64,000 bases of DNA from UMGS1696 sp964621165 (GTDB lineage: Bacteria > Bacillota > Clostridia > Oscillospirales > CAG-272). The notes below the pieces were generated by a model. The model worked only from the letters and a program-made list of their open reading frames with translations, was not told the DNA's origin and did not search any database. The translations under genes were made by a program, and so were the position numbers. This document shows, piece by piece, positions 16,622 through 25,152 of this stretch (positions are counted from its first letter, which is position 1; every line of letters begins with the position of its first letter). The stretch is from the NCBI GenBank assembly GCA_964621165.1, contig CAZULC010000007.1, positions 1 to 64,000 of the forward strand, read 5' to 3'.

Positions 16622-16734
16622 TTTAATATTGAAGATAAGATTCAACTTATAGCGCTCAAATGGCGCGGAAGTATCTGTCCAAATATAAATTTTAAACAGC
16701 CGTGATATAAACGGCAGACGGAGGAATTAAAGAT

Positions 16735-17610
16735 ATGACACTCAGGCACATCAGAATTTTTGAAGCGGTATGCGAATGCGGATGCAATACCACAAAGGCG
16801 GCGGAGAAGCTTCATGTTACCCAGCCGGCTGTGAGCCTCGCAATCTCGGAGCTTGAGAACTACTACGGAATCAAGTTGTTCGACAGAATTTCACGCCGTC
16901 TCTACCTCAGCGAAGCCGGAAAGACCTTCCTCGAGTATTCAAAGTCAATCACTCTCATCATGGACGACCTCGACAAGCACATCCGCTCATGGGAGTCACA
17001 GGGAGTTCTGCGGGTTGGCTCCAGCATCTCCATCGGCTCCATGCTCATGCCGGAGTACGTGAAGAAGTACCGAGAAAACCATCCGGACATCAAGGTCAGG
17101 GTAAAAATCGACCGCTCGGACGTGCTTCAGACCATGATAGCCGCAAACCAGCTTGACTTCGCCCTTATCGAAGGAACGGTTCACGACTCATCCCTAAAGT
17201 CCGAGAGCATCATGGACGACCGACTCTCGCTCATAGCTTCGCCGGACTACGAAAAGGATGTTATCGGCAAGCAGGACCTCTACAGCATTGACATGCTTCT
17301 TCGTGAAAAGGGAAGCGGCACACGGGAAGTGTTCGAGACCTCTCTTTCCTCGGCTTCATATCCCGTACCCGATCCGCTGTGGGAAAGCGTCAGCACTACC
17401 GCACTTATCAACGCGGCACGTGAAGGCTTCGGAGTTGCGGCAGTTCCTTACCGTATGGCGAAAAAGGTAATCGACGCAGGCGAAGTCAAGGAAGTGAAGA
17501 TAAACGGCGTGGAATTCAAGCGCAACTATAAAATAATCTACCACAAGGACAAGCGCTTCACTCCCGCCGCACTGGAGTTCATAGATATTCTGAGACAGGA
17601 ACAAGTTTAA
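16735..17610 (+). CDS. LysR family transcriptional regulator
   Basis: A 291-residue regulator. The N-terminal winged helix is clear (residues 1-60; KAAEKLHVTQPAVSLAISELE) and a linker helix and two-lobed effector domain follow from about residue 90. The effector domain resembles CysL/CysB-like members (GSGTRE motif near residue 190). It is divergent from the half-size chromate transporters, the common layout in which a LysR protein controls the neighbouring genes and itself. GGAGG lies 8 bases before the ATG. The inducer is unknown; an anion such as sulfate or selenate would be a guess. Confidence 0.92.
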   Translation: MTLRHIRIFEAVCECGCNTTKAAEKLHVTQPAVSLAISELENYYGIKLFDRISRRLYLSEAGKTFLEYSKSITLIMDDLDKHIRSWESQGVLRVGSSISIGSMLMPEYVKKYRENHPDIKVRVKIDRSDVLQTMIAANQLDFALIEGTVHDSSLKSESIMDDRLSLIASPDYEKDVIGKQDLYSIDMLLREKGSGTREVFETSLSSASYPVPDPLWESVSTTALINAAREGFGVAAVPYRMAKKVIDAGEVKEVKINGVEFKRNYKIIYHKDKRFTPAALEFIDILRQEQV

Positions 17611-17686
17611 CTTTCTGCCAAGCGGAGTTTTCTCAGACCAAGAGAATTTCGCTTTATTGCATATACTACTATAGGAAGGTGACAGA

Positions 17687-18595
17687 ATGTCGGTTATAAA
17701 ACGAGCAATTTCATCCGACGGCGGAATCAGAATCATTTTCTGCGACAGCACCGATATAGTCCGCCGCTCATGCGAAATCCACCATACATCAAAGACAATA
17801 ACGGCAGTCCTCGGCCGGGCGCTGACCGCGACATCCCTTATGTCATGCCTGCTCAAGGACAAGGACAACACTTTGACTCTTCAATTAAAGGGAGACGGAC
17901 CCTGTGGAAGCGTGGTTTGCGTGGGTGACTACGCCGGCAACGTGAGAGGTTACGCCGACGACATGACTGTGGAACTTCCCCCGAACAAATACGGCAAGCT
18001 TGACGTAGGGGGCGCCGTAGGTCAGGGAACGCTCTATGTCATAAAGGACATGGGCATGAACGAACCATACGTAGGCATGTCACCCATTGTATCCGGCGAG
18101 ATAGCGGAGGACGTGACGGAATACTTCGCCCACAGCGAGCAGACCCCAACCGTATGCGCACTTGGCGTGAGAGTGAATCCGGACAACATGTGCTTCGCTG
18201 CCGGAGGGTACCTGATCCAGCTCATGCCTGGCTACACTGACGAGGAGGTCGACAGAATCGAGACAAACGTCAACATGACCGAGTCCGTGTCAAAGCTCAT
18301 CGCCGACGGCCATAATGGGGACGAGATTATATCCATGCTGTTTAACGGAATCGAGTACCAGATGTTTGACGAGTTCGACGTGGAGTACCGATGCGGCTGT
18401 GAGCGGGACAAGTACCTCAGGGCTTTGGTGAGCCTTGGGGAGGACGACATGAACGAGCTTCGCGAAGGCGGTGTTCCCGTTGAGACCTCCTGCCTTTTCT
18501 GCGGAAAAAAGTACACCTTTGAGCTTGCGGAAATCGACGGGGCAAGAAAAGCGGCAAAGAAGGCAAAAGAAGAAGCCGAAGCAAATCGGGAATAA
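17687..18595 (+). CDS. hslO: redox-regulated chaperone Hsp33
   Basis: A 302-residue Hsp33 of normal length. The C-terminal zinc switch has C236-x-C238 and C269-x-x-C272 (CGC...CLFC). When oxidised these cysteines release zinc and form disulfides, and the protein becomes a holdase that protects unfolding proteins under oxidative stress. The end carries a charged Ala/Lys/Glu tail of about 20 residues beyond the zinc domain. A GGAAGG site precedes the ATG. A weak hairpin at 17619-17655 separates it from the LysR gene. Confidence 0.95.
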   Translation: MSVIKRAISSDGGIRIIFCDSTDIVRRSCEIHHTSKTITAVLGRALTATSLMSCLLKDKDNTLTLQLKGDGPCGSVVCVGDYAGNVRGYADDMTVELPPNKYGKLDVGGAVGQGTLYVIKDMGMNEPYVGMSPIVSGEIAEDVTEYFAHSEQTPTVCALGVRVNPDNMCFAAGGYLIQLMPGYTDEEVDRIETNVNMTESVSKLIADGHNGDEIISMLFNGIEYQMFDEFDVEYRCGCERDKYLRALVSLGEDDMNELREGGVPVETSCLFCGKKYTFELAEIDGARKAAKKAKEEAEANRE

Positions 18596-18651
18596 ATCCG
18601 CACCCGCACGCATAAAATCAACCCAGACGCACTATTGAAGAAGGAATAATA

Positions 18652-19293
18652 ATGATTAAAATAGAACGCACGCAGGTGATGAACCTGGAAAACAGCATAA
18701 GGGGCGCACGCAATCCCCTCAATTCATGGGCGCGCTCCGACAGCCATTGGGACGAGAACGGCAACTACATCCTCGGCGAGAACGATTTAGGTCTGGCACG
18801 CCGCCTTTGCAGAGCCGGAAGCGACGACCGAAAGTTCATGCGCATGATTTTCGTCTCAGTGGACGTGACAGCCCCCCTCTATTGGTGGAAAGAATACGAC
18901 ACCTACAAGGTGGGAACCGTCGCAAACTCAACAAGCACCATGCACAAAATCCATTCCAAACAGTTCTCCCGGGACGATTTCAGCCACGATAGAATGTCAC
19001 CTTTCGCCCTCGCCTGCCTTGACCAGACAATCGCCGCCCTTGAGGACAGACGGCTGAAATTCCTCGAGACAAAGAACAAAGCCTACTGGCACGACATGAT
19101 TCAGCTGCTCCCCACGTCCTATAACCAGATGAGGACCTGCACGCTGAACTACGAAAACCTCGTCAACATATATTACGCAAGACGTAACCATAAGCTCCCC
19201 GAGTGGCACACCTACTGCGAATGGATAGAGACCCTACCATACGCAAAGGAGCTCATCACCACTATAAAAGACCCAGAACCGGAGAGTAAATAA
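18652..19293 (+). CDS. ThyX-like protein lacking the thymidylate synthase motif
   Basis: A 213-residue soluble protein. Its segment at 74-100 lines up without gaps with the ThyX region that starts APIFVARQW and carries RHRxxSxNExSxRY. Here the catalytic positions read T-Y-K, T, A-N, T and T-M instead. Residues 145-192 (LLPTSYNQMR...ARRNHKLPEWHTY) match the second ThyX motif, where an Arg binds dUMP; that Arg is kept. The likely fold is ThyX, but flavin-dependent thymidylate synthesis is unlikely. It lies 56 bases after hslO and upstream of a CDF transporter. The alignment is by eye from memory of the family. The function is unknown. Confidence 0.5.
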   Translation: MIKIERTQVMNLENSIRGARNPLNSWARSDSHWDENGNYILGENDLGLARRLCRAGSDDRKFMRMIFVSVDVTAPLYWWKEYDTYKVGTVANSTSTMHKIHSKQFSRDDFSHDRMSPFALACLDQTIAALEDRRLKFLETKNKAYWHDMIQLLPTSYNQMRTCTLNYENLVNIYYARRNHKLPEWHTYCEWIETLPYAKELITTIKDPEPESK

Positions 19294-19331
19294 GACTAAC
19301 TCATGAGGGAACCATAGAATAAAATCGTGGG

Positions 19332-19390
19332 GTGTCCCACAACTCCGGCTGAAGAAATGCCGTATACACCCGCGGGGGTTTCCCCGCAAG
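19332..19390 (+). repeat. dispersed hairpin repeat, copy B
   Basis: It matches the repeat at 60874-60926 and 60978-61041 and, inverted, 20577-20640. The shared parts are TCGTGGG at the left, GGCTGAAGAAATGCCGTAT in the middle, and a GCGGGG-GTTT-CCCCGC hairpin at the right. A local GTGGG-GTGT-CCCAC hairpin is special to this copy. It ends 6 bases before the CDF start region. Confidence 0.65.
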
Positions 19391-19396
19391 AAAGGA

Positions 19397-20575
19397 ATGA
19401 TTACCCTAATGCAGAACGAAATCACAGCACAGAACCGCGCAAAAATCGGACGCAAAGCCGGAATTATCGGAATCGGTATAAATATCGTCCTGTTCATACT
19501 CAAGCTCACGGCTGGCGTTCTCTCCGGAAGCGTGGCAATCGTGGCTGATGCCGTGAATAACCTGACCGACGCCGGCTCGTCCATTCTCGTACTGCTGGGG
19601 TATGTCGTCTCGGCAAAGCCCGCTGACCGGGAACACCCCTTCGGACACGCGAGAATGGAGTACATCTGCGGACTGTTTATCTCGGTAATCGTGACCGTCC
19701 TCGGAATCGAGCTTTTCCGCTCGTCAGTGGAGTCGATCTTCTCCTCAGACGACCCCGCCAACTATACTGCCTTGTCAATTTTAATCATGTTCATGGGTAT
19801 TGCGGCGAAAATCGGACTTGCGATGTTCTATAAAATCACAGCGAAAAAAATCGACTCCGAAACCCTTTCAGCCTCAGCCGCCGACAGCATAGGGGACGTT
19901 TGCGCCACGGGAGCCGTAATCCTCGGCATATTCCTGACTCCAGTCATCGGCAGATACACCGATGGCATATTCGGCGCGGTCATAGCTGTGTATATTTTCA
20001 TCATGGGTGTGAAGCTCATCATCGAAGCCTCGAATACACTCATCGGCAAAGCCCCTGACGTGGAGCTGGTGAAGCAGATTGTAGGAAAGCTGAAAAGCTA
20101 CGACGGCGTTCTCGGAATCCACGACCTCGTCATACACAGCTACGGAGTGGACAATTTCTTCGCCACAGTTCACCTCGAGCTTGACGCGGCCCGGGACGTT
20201 CTTGAAAATCACGACATAGTGGACAACATCGAGGTGGACTTCAAGGAGCAGATGGGAATCCAGCTTGTGGTTCACATGGACCCCGTCACCCTGAACGACG
20301 AGCATGTCAACGCCCTGCACTCGCAGATTCGGGAAATCATAGATTTAATCGCGGCGGAATACTCAGCCCCCATGTCCCTCCACGACTTCCGCGTAGTTTT
20401 CGGCGTGACCCACTCCAACATAATCTTCGACATAGCGGTCAGCGACGACATCTCCCTGACAAACGAGGAAATAGTGGAACTTATCCGCACCGAGATAAAA
20501 AAGCGCATGGGCGAGGAATACAACGCCGTAATCACAATAGACCGGGATTATACAACCACACGGTATCAGAAATAA
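19397..20575 (+). CDS. cation diffusion facilitator (CDF) metal efflux transporter
   Basis: A 392-residue CDF protein with six membrane helices (about residues 20-215). The metal site aspartates lie in ADAVNNLTDA (helix 2, about residue 53) and DSIGDV (helix 5, about residue 158). An extended cytoplasmic C-terminal domain follows and includes a second metal-binding-like part after residue 300. DxxxD in both helices favours Mn or Fe over Zn. It exports the divalent metal in exchange for protons. ATG 19397 lies directly against its AGGA, so 19409 may be the true start. Both neighbours on each side carry copies of a hairpin repeat. Confidence 0.9.
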   Translation: MITLMQNEITAQNRAKIGRKAGIIGIGINIVLFILKLTAGVLSGSVAIVADAVNNLTDAGSSILVLLGYVVSAKPADREHPFGHARMEYICGLFISVIVTVLGIELFRSSVESIFSSDDPANYTALSILIMFMGIAAKIGLAMFYKITAKKIDSETLSASAADSIGDVCATGAVILGIFLTPVIGRYTDGIFGAVIAVYIFIMGVKLIIEASNTLIGKAPDVELVKQIVGKLKSYDGVLGIHDLVIHSYGVDNFFATVHLELDAARDVLENHDIVDNIEVDFKEQMGIQLVVHMDPVTLNDEHVNALHSQIREIIDLIAAEYSAPMSLHDFRVVFGVTHSNIIFDIAVSDDISLTNEEIVELIRTEIKKRMGEEYNAVITIDRDYTTTRYQK

Positions 20576-20576
20576 G

Positions 20577-20665
20577 CGGGGAAGCCCCCGCGGGCAATCA
20601 CGGCACCTCTTCGGCTGAAACCGTTCAGACAACCCACGATCTTTTTCCCAAGCTCCCGCAGAACG
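20577..20665 (-). repeat. dispersed hairpin repeat, copy C
   Basis: On the minus strand this gives GCGGGAGCTT, then TCGTGGGTTGTC, a GCCGAAGAGGTGCCGT core and a GCGGGG-GCTT-CCCCGC hairpin, in the same order and nearly the same spacing as the 60.8-61.0 kb copies. The hairpin arm abuts the CDF stop codon. With the copy at 19332 it flanks the CDF gene in inverted orientation. Confidence 0.6.
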
Positions 20666-20708
20666 TAATAATGCAATAAATTTAAAATATTATTGAAGGT
20701 AAATACCA

Positions 20709-21902
20709 ATGGAATATCAAATCTCAAATAAATTAGCGTCCCTCAAGCCGTCGGCAATCAGGGAAATCTTCAAGTCCCTCACCGACCCAACCATCATTAG
20801 CTTCGCCGCCGGAAACCCGTCCCCACTCTCCTTCCCGGTTGAGGAAATGGCAGAAATCACAGCCGACATCTTCAAGAACAACTCTACCGCCGCACTCCAG
20901 TACAGCGTTACCGAGGGATACCCGCCACTGAGAGCCGCCGTATCCGAGAGAATCAAAAATAAATTCGGCATCGGCGGAGAGGGTGACGAACTTATCATCA
21001 CCACCGGCGGTCAGCAGGGAATAGAGCTGCTCTGCAAGGTCATGTGCAACGAAGGCGACGCCGTAATCTGCGAGGAACCCTCATTCATCGGCGCACTCAA
21101 CGCCTTCCGCTCAAACGGCGCAAAACCCGTGGGAGTTCCCCTGAGAGACGACGGAATCGACGTAGCCATCCTCGAGGAAAAGCTGAAATCCACGCCAAAC
21201 GTAAAAATGATGTACCTCATCCCCACCTTCCAGAACCCCGCCGGAATCACCTCCACCCTCGAGAACCGCAAAAAGGTCTATGATCTTGCGAAAAAGTACG
21301 GCGTGGTAATCCTCGAGGACAACCCCTATGGGGAGCTGCGCTTTGCAGGAGAGGACGTTCCCACCTATAAATCCTTCGACACCGAGGGACTTGTTGTGTA
21401 CTGTTCATCATTTTCAAAAATTCTCTCCGCCGGGATGAGAATCGGCTTCGTCTCGGGCCCTGCTGAAATCGTCACCAAGATGGTTGTGGCAAAGCAGGTT
21501 GAGGACGTTCACACAAACATCATGTTCCAGATGATATGCCACAAATACATGACCGAGCACGACCTCGACGGACACATCGAAAAAATCCGCGCACTCTACA
21601 GACAGAAGTGCAGCCTCATGCTCTCGGAGCTTGACAAAAACCTGCCCAGCTGCGTGAAGTTCACCCGTCCCGAGGGAGGCTTGTTCATCTGGTGCACACT
21701 CCCCGGCGGCGTTGACTCATCGGAATTCATCAAAAAGGCCCTCGAGCGCAAGGTTGCCGTAGTTCCCGGAAGCGCGTTCATCTGTGACGAAAACGGAAAG
21801 TCCGACTCCTTCCGCCTCAACTACTCCATGCCATCGGACGAGGATATAGTCCGCGGCGTGAAAATTCTCGGAGATCTCGCCCGCGAAATGTACGGCGAAT
21901 AA
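20709..21902 (+). CDS. PLP-dependent aminotransferase, class I (2-aminoadipate/MocR type)
   Basis: A 397-residue fold-type I aminotransferase. The PLP lysine is K237 in SSFSKILSAGMRIGF. The cofactor-binding segments are ITTGGQQGIEL (about residue 97), PTFQNPAG (172-179) and EDNPYGELRF (203-212). It belongs to the LysN/YhdR/2-aminoadipate group that transfers amino groups of branched, aromatic or lysine-pathway amino acids to 2-oxoglutarate. There is no regulator HTH domain, so it is a stand-alone enzyme. The substrate cannot be fixed. It is followed by the pyrophosphatase gene after 40 bases. Confidence 0.9.
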   Translation: MEYQISNKLASLKPSAIREIFKSLTDPTIISFAAGNPSPLSFPVEEMAEITADIFKNNSTAALQYSVTEGYPPLRAAVSERIKNKFGIGGEGDELIITTGGQQGIELLCKVMCNEGDAVICEEPSFIGALNAFRSNGAKPVGVPLRDDGIDVAILEEKLKSTPNVKMMYLIPTFQNPAGITSTLENRKKVYDLAKKYGVVILEDNPYGELRFAGEDVPTYKSFDTEGLVVYCSSFSKILSAGMRIGFVSGPAEIVTKMVVAKQVEDVHTNIMFQMICHKYMTEHDLDGHIEKIRALYRQKCSLMLSELDKNLPSCVKFTRPEGGLFIWCTLPGGVDSSEFIKKALERKVAVVPGSAFICDENGKSDSFRLNYSMPSDEDIVRGVKILGDLAREMYGE

Positions 21903-21942
21903 GCGCAAAGAATAAATAAAACGAAAGAGTGAGGTAAATAAT

Positions 21943-22491
21943 ATGAATATCTGGCACGACATGAACCCAGCCAAGGTAACACCCGAGTCATTCCCGGCGG
22001 TCATTGAAATCACAAAAGGAAGCAAAATCAAGTACGAGCTCGACAAAAGCACAGGACTGCTCCGGCTTGACAGAATCCTCTATACCTCTACCCACTACCC
22101 CGCGAACTACGGCTTCATCCCCCTGACCTACGCGGATGACGACGACCCGCTGGACGTTTTAGTCATCTGCTCCGAGGAAATTCTGCCCCTGACAATCGTC
22201 GAGTGCTATCCCATAGGGGTCATGAAGATGATCGACAACGGCAGACCCGACGAAAAAATCATTGCAATCCCGAAAATGGACCCCTACTACAACACATTCA
22301 GCTCCATGTACGACCTGCCGCGCCACCTGTTCGACGAAATGCGCCACTTCTTCACGGTGTACAAGCAGCTTGAAAACAAAGACACCGCAGTAGACGAGCT
22401 TGGCGACGAGAACGTTGCGCGGGAAATTATAGCAAAGTGCATAGAAAATTACAAGGAAAACAAGGATTATTTACTGCATCATGTTTATTGA
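21943..22491 (+). CDS. ppa: inorganic pyrophosphatase, family I
   Basis: A 182-residue soluble pyrophosphatase. It carries the PANYGFIPLTYADDDDPLDVLV segment, whose aspartates bind the catalytic magnesium ions, and a Lys/Glu phosphate pocket (KIKYELDK). It splits PPi formed in biosynthesis into two phosphates. A GAGTGAGGT site precedes it. Its last 11 bases are inside obg, so the two genes are translationally coupled. I find this pairing unusual, and it may be a family-specific arrangement. Confidence 0.95.
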   Translation: MNIWHDMNPAKVTPESFPAVIEITKGSKIKYELDKSTGLLRLDRILYTSTHYPANYGFIPLTYADDDDPLDVLVICSEEILPLTIVECYPIGVMKMIDNGRPDEKIIAIPKMDPYYNTFSSMYDLPRHLFDEMRHFFTVYKQLENKDTAVDELGDENVAREIIAKCIENYKENKDYLLHHVY

Positions 22492-23794
22492 TAAAATAAA
22501 AATCTACGTTAAAGCGGGAAATGGCGGAAACGGCGTAGTCTCATTCAGGCGTGAAAAATACGTTGCAAAGGGCGGACCTGACGGAGGAGACGGCGGAAAC
22601 GGGGGAAACATAATCTTCCGCATAGACGAAGGCTCAAATACACTGCTGGCGTTCCGCTACAAACGTAAATTTATCGCGGGAAACGGAGGAGACGGTGGAG
22701 GAGCGAAATTCCACGGAGCAAACGGCGAGGACACTGTGATTTTGGTCCCCCGTGGCACCGTAATCCGCGACGCAGAATCCGGCAAGGTCATGAAGGATAT
22801 GTCGGGAGACGAAGACTACGTCATCTGCAAGGGCGGACGGGGAGGCTGGGGAAACCGCCACTTCGCCACACCGACCAGACAAATCCCGCGCTTCGCAAAA
22901 GCCGGACTCCCCGGAGAAGAACGTGAAATCATACTGGAGCTGAAAATGATAGCCGACGTAGGACTCGCGGGACTCCCGTCAGCCGGAAAATCATCCCTCC
23001 TCGCCGCACTGTCATCCGCCCGCCCGAAAATCGCCGACTACCACTTCACCACCCTTGAGCCAAGCCTCGGAGTAGTGTCCACAGGAGGTGAGTCCGGATT
23101 CGTGATGGCTGACATCCCCGGGCTGATTGAAGGAGCGTCGGAGGGTCTGGGTTTAGGTCACGACTTTCTCAGACATATCGAGCGGTGCCGCATGCTGGTT
23201 CAGGTGGTTGACGTCTCCGGTCAGGAGGGAAGAGCACCCGCCGACGACTTCAGGACCATCTCTGCCGAGCTTGAGAAATTCTCCCCAGACTTAGCCGCAC
23301 GCCCGAGAATCGTAGCCGCAAACAAATCGGACATGCTGGTCAACTCCGAGGAAGAATTTTCCATGATTCCCGAGGTCAGCGAAGAGTGCGCCGAACTGGA
23401 AAGAGTCTGCCGCGAAGCCGGATACGAGGTGGTCTATATCTCAGCATACCAAAAAATGGGACTCAAGCCCCTTGTGGACAAAATAGCGGAAATGCTGCGT
23501 GACCTTCCCCCCGTGACGGTGTACGAGACCGAATTCACCCCCGAGGACGAAGCCGTGGACCTCAGCGGTGTGGAGAACGTGCGCATATTCCGCACCGACG
23601 ACGCGGCGTTCAATCTTGAGGGACAGTGGATAAACGCCCTCGTCAACCGCGTCAACTTCAACGACCGTGAATCCATGATGTACTTCGAGCGCTCCCTCTC
23701 CAAGTCAGGACTGATCGACAGACTACGTGAAGCCGGCTGCGACGAAGGCGACCTCGTGAGAATAGGCGACATTGAGTTCAGCTTTGTAAACTGA
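22481..23794 (+). CDS. obg: GTPase Obg
   Basis: A 437-residue Obg with the three expected domains. The glycine-rich N-terminal Obg fold is residues 1-158. The G domain has G1 GLPSAGKSS at 164-172, G2 around HFTT, G3 DIPG and G4 NKSD. The C-terminal OCT domain is about 355-437. It acts in late 50S ribosome assembly and in stress and sporulation signalling. ATG 22481 lies inside the end of ppa. The full set of motifs indicates a working protein. Confidence 0.97.
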   Translation: MFIDKIKIYVKAGNGGNGVVSFRREKYVAKGGPDGGDGGNGGNIIFRIDEGSNTLLAFRYKRKFIAGNGGDGGGAKFHGANGEDTVILVPRGTVIRDAESGKVMKDMSGDEDYVICKGGRGGWGNRHFATPTRQIPRFAKAGLPGEEREIILELKMIADVGLAGLPSAGKSSLLAALSSARPKIADYHFTTLEPSLGVVSTGGESGFVMADIPGLIEGASEGLGLGHDFLRHIERCRMLVQVVDVSGQEGRAPADDFRTISAELEKFSPDLAARPRIVAANKSDMLVNSEEEFSMIPEVSEECAELERVCREAGYEVVYISAYQKMGLKPLVDKIAEMLRDLPPVTVYETEFTPEDEAVDLSGVENVRIFRTDDAAFNLEGQWINALVNRVNFNDRESMMYFERSLSKSGLIDRLREAGCDEGDLVRIGDIEFSFVN

Positions 23795-23824
23795 TTAAAT
23801 CAAGCTGCGGCGGAAAGGATTAAC

Positions 23825-24403
23825 ATGAGCTTCTGGATTTTTCTCGCGGCTGCTGTGCTGATAATACTGCTCTTCCCATACCTCCGCATAACCGTCAAGC
23901 GAATCACAATGACCACCAAACTGAAAAAACTCTGCAAAAAACTGAACTACACCCTGCACCCCACCCACCTCTTCTGGTTTTTCGGGGACAAATACAATAA
24001 CTCCTGCGACTGCCACATCGAAACGCCCCACGTAATCTATTCCGTCAAGATGTTCAGCATGAAAAGCCGCAACGCCGAGCTTGTTTTCAAGTGGAACGGG
24101 GTTGACAGATACTACGAATACTTCATACGTAACTTTCTCTGCTTCACGTCAAAAACCAAGCCCCTCCAAGCCTATAACTACGACTGTGGCTATAAACAGG
24201 AGTGGTACGCCAAAATCCACCGCAGAATCCTCCTCGTCAACCCGGTGTGCCGTGAAATCCGCCTGCAGACCAAGCACGACACGGAAGTCCTCCGCGGCTC
24301 AGGTGAAATGGTAAACGGCGCGCAGATCTACTCCCTCTCCCGCTTCCTCGGTGAGCTTGAACACAACGAGGACTGGGTGTCAGGAAAGCGGTACATAAGC
24401 TGA
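23825..24403 (+). CDS. membrane-anchored protein of unknown function
   Basis: A 192-residue protein with one N-terminal membrane helix (residues 3-19) followed by a basic, soluble, cytoplasmic or outer part. The part after residue 45 is rich in aromatic and Cys residues (CDC, CFTSK, YDCGYKQEWY) and predicted strands. No family is recognised. A clear AAAGGA site and the strong terminator at 24413 show it is a real, transcribed gene, probably the last of the ppa-obg row. A structural or spore-related role is possible, but nothing here proves it. Confidence 0.7.
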   Translation: MSFWIFLAAAVLIILLFPYLRITVKRITMTTKLKKLCKKLNYTLHPTHLFWFFGDKYNNSCDCHIETPHVIYSVKMFSMKSRNAELVFKWNGVDRYYEYFIRNFLCFTSKTKPLQAYNYDCGYKQEWYAKIHRRILLVNPVCREIRLQTKHDTEVLRGSGEMVNGAQIYSLSRFLGELEHNEDWVSGKRYIS

Positions 24404-24412
24404 AAATGCAAA

Positions 24413-24463
24413 AATACCTCCTTCGGAAGAATAATCTTCACCCGCGGGAGGTATTGTTTTGTT
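24413..24463. terminator. bidirectional terminator
   Basis: A perfect 9-bp stem AATACCTCC / GGAGGTATT. It is followed by GTTTTG on the plus strand and by TTTTT on the minus strand, so it can end both the plus-strand row and the convergent XRE gene. Confidence 0.9.
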
Positions 24464-24467
24464 TAAA

Positions 24468-24963
24468 TCATTCGTTGTAATTTTCAAGATATTCGCATAC
24501 AGTAAAGCATTTTTTGTTTAAAAAATACATAGCTACAAGAACCATGTACGCCGCAATTTCCGAGTGGCCGCTTATCTTGTATCCTCTTACTTACGCTGGA
24601 TATTCTCGCGTCGGAAACAAACTCGATAATCCCGTTTTCCATAAACAGCTGCAATAACTCGTTGAGCCGGTGAAGCTCAATCCCAGCCGCCGCCCAGATA
24701 AATTCGGTCCCCAGCTGTTCGATTTTGTCCGCCACATTGTCAATATCGCTGTCATATTCCGTTTTAAGAAGCACATCCGCCGATAGATTGTAAATATCGC
24801 AGATAGCCTTGAGGTTGAAGCAGTCCGGAAGACATTCTCCGGATTCCCATTTTGAAACAGCCTGCGCGGACACCCTGATTTTCTCCGCCGCTTCCTCCTG
24901 CGTCATCCCGATATTTTTCCTGTGCCGCCGGAGCTTTTCGCCGAATTCAGTTTGATTTAACAT
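24468..24963 (-). pseudogene. XRE-family regulator with a C-terminal frameshift
   Basis: The start is at 24963 (GAGAAG site), the second Met. The N-terminal lambda-type HTH is intact (residues 5-62: MTQEEAAEKIRVSAQAVSKWE). The open frame ends at 24484 with an unlikely basic tail. Shifting by one base near 24595 instead gives RGYKISGHSEIAAYMVL...CEYLENYNE and a stop at 24468. This continuation is acidic, helical and ends exactly at the terminator. A single extra A in GTAAGTAAGAGG explains it. The sensor half is therefore broken, or this is an assembly error. Target genes are unknown. Confidence 0.7.
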
Positions 24964-25103
24964 TTTTCTTCTCATTGTGATAAAAATTATGAAAGCCGCT
25001 TTCTGATTTTCTTATACCAAACCCGAATTCAACTTACAATAGTATATATTTTGAATTATCAATTAAAAATTCAACCTGAGGTAGAAAAAACGGAGAGAAT
25101 ACA

Positions 25104-25139
25104 ATAAAAAATAACGTGAGCCTATATAAAACTCACGTT
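25104..25139 (-). terminator. terminator after ackA
   Basis: On the minus strand, a perfect 8-bp stem AACGTGAG / CTCACGTT is followed by ATTTTTTATT. The stem is 14 bases after the ackA stop. Confidence 0.9.
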
Positions 25140-25152
25140 AAATTTCTATAAC

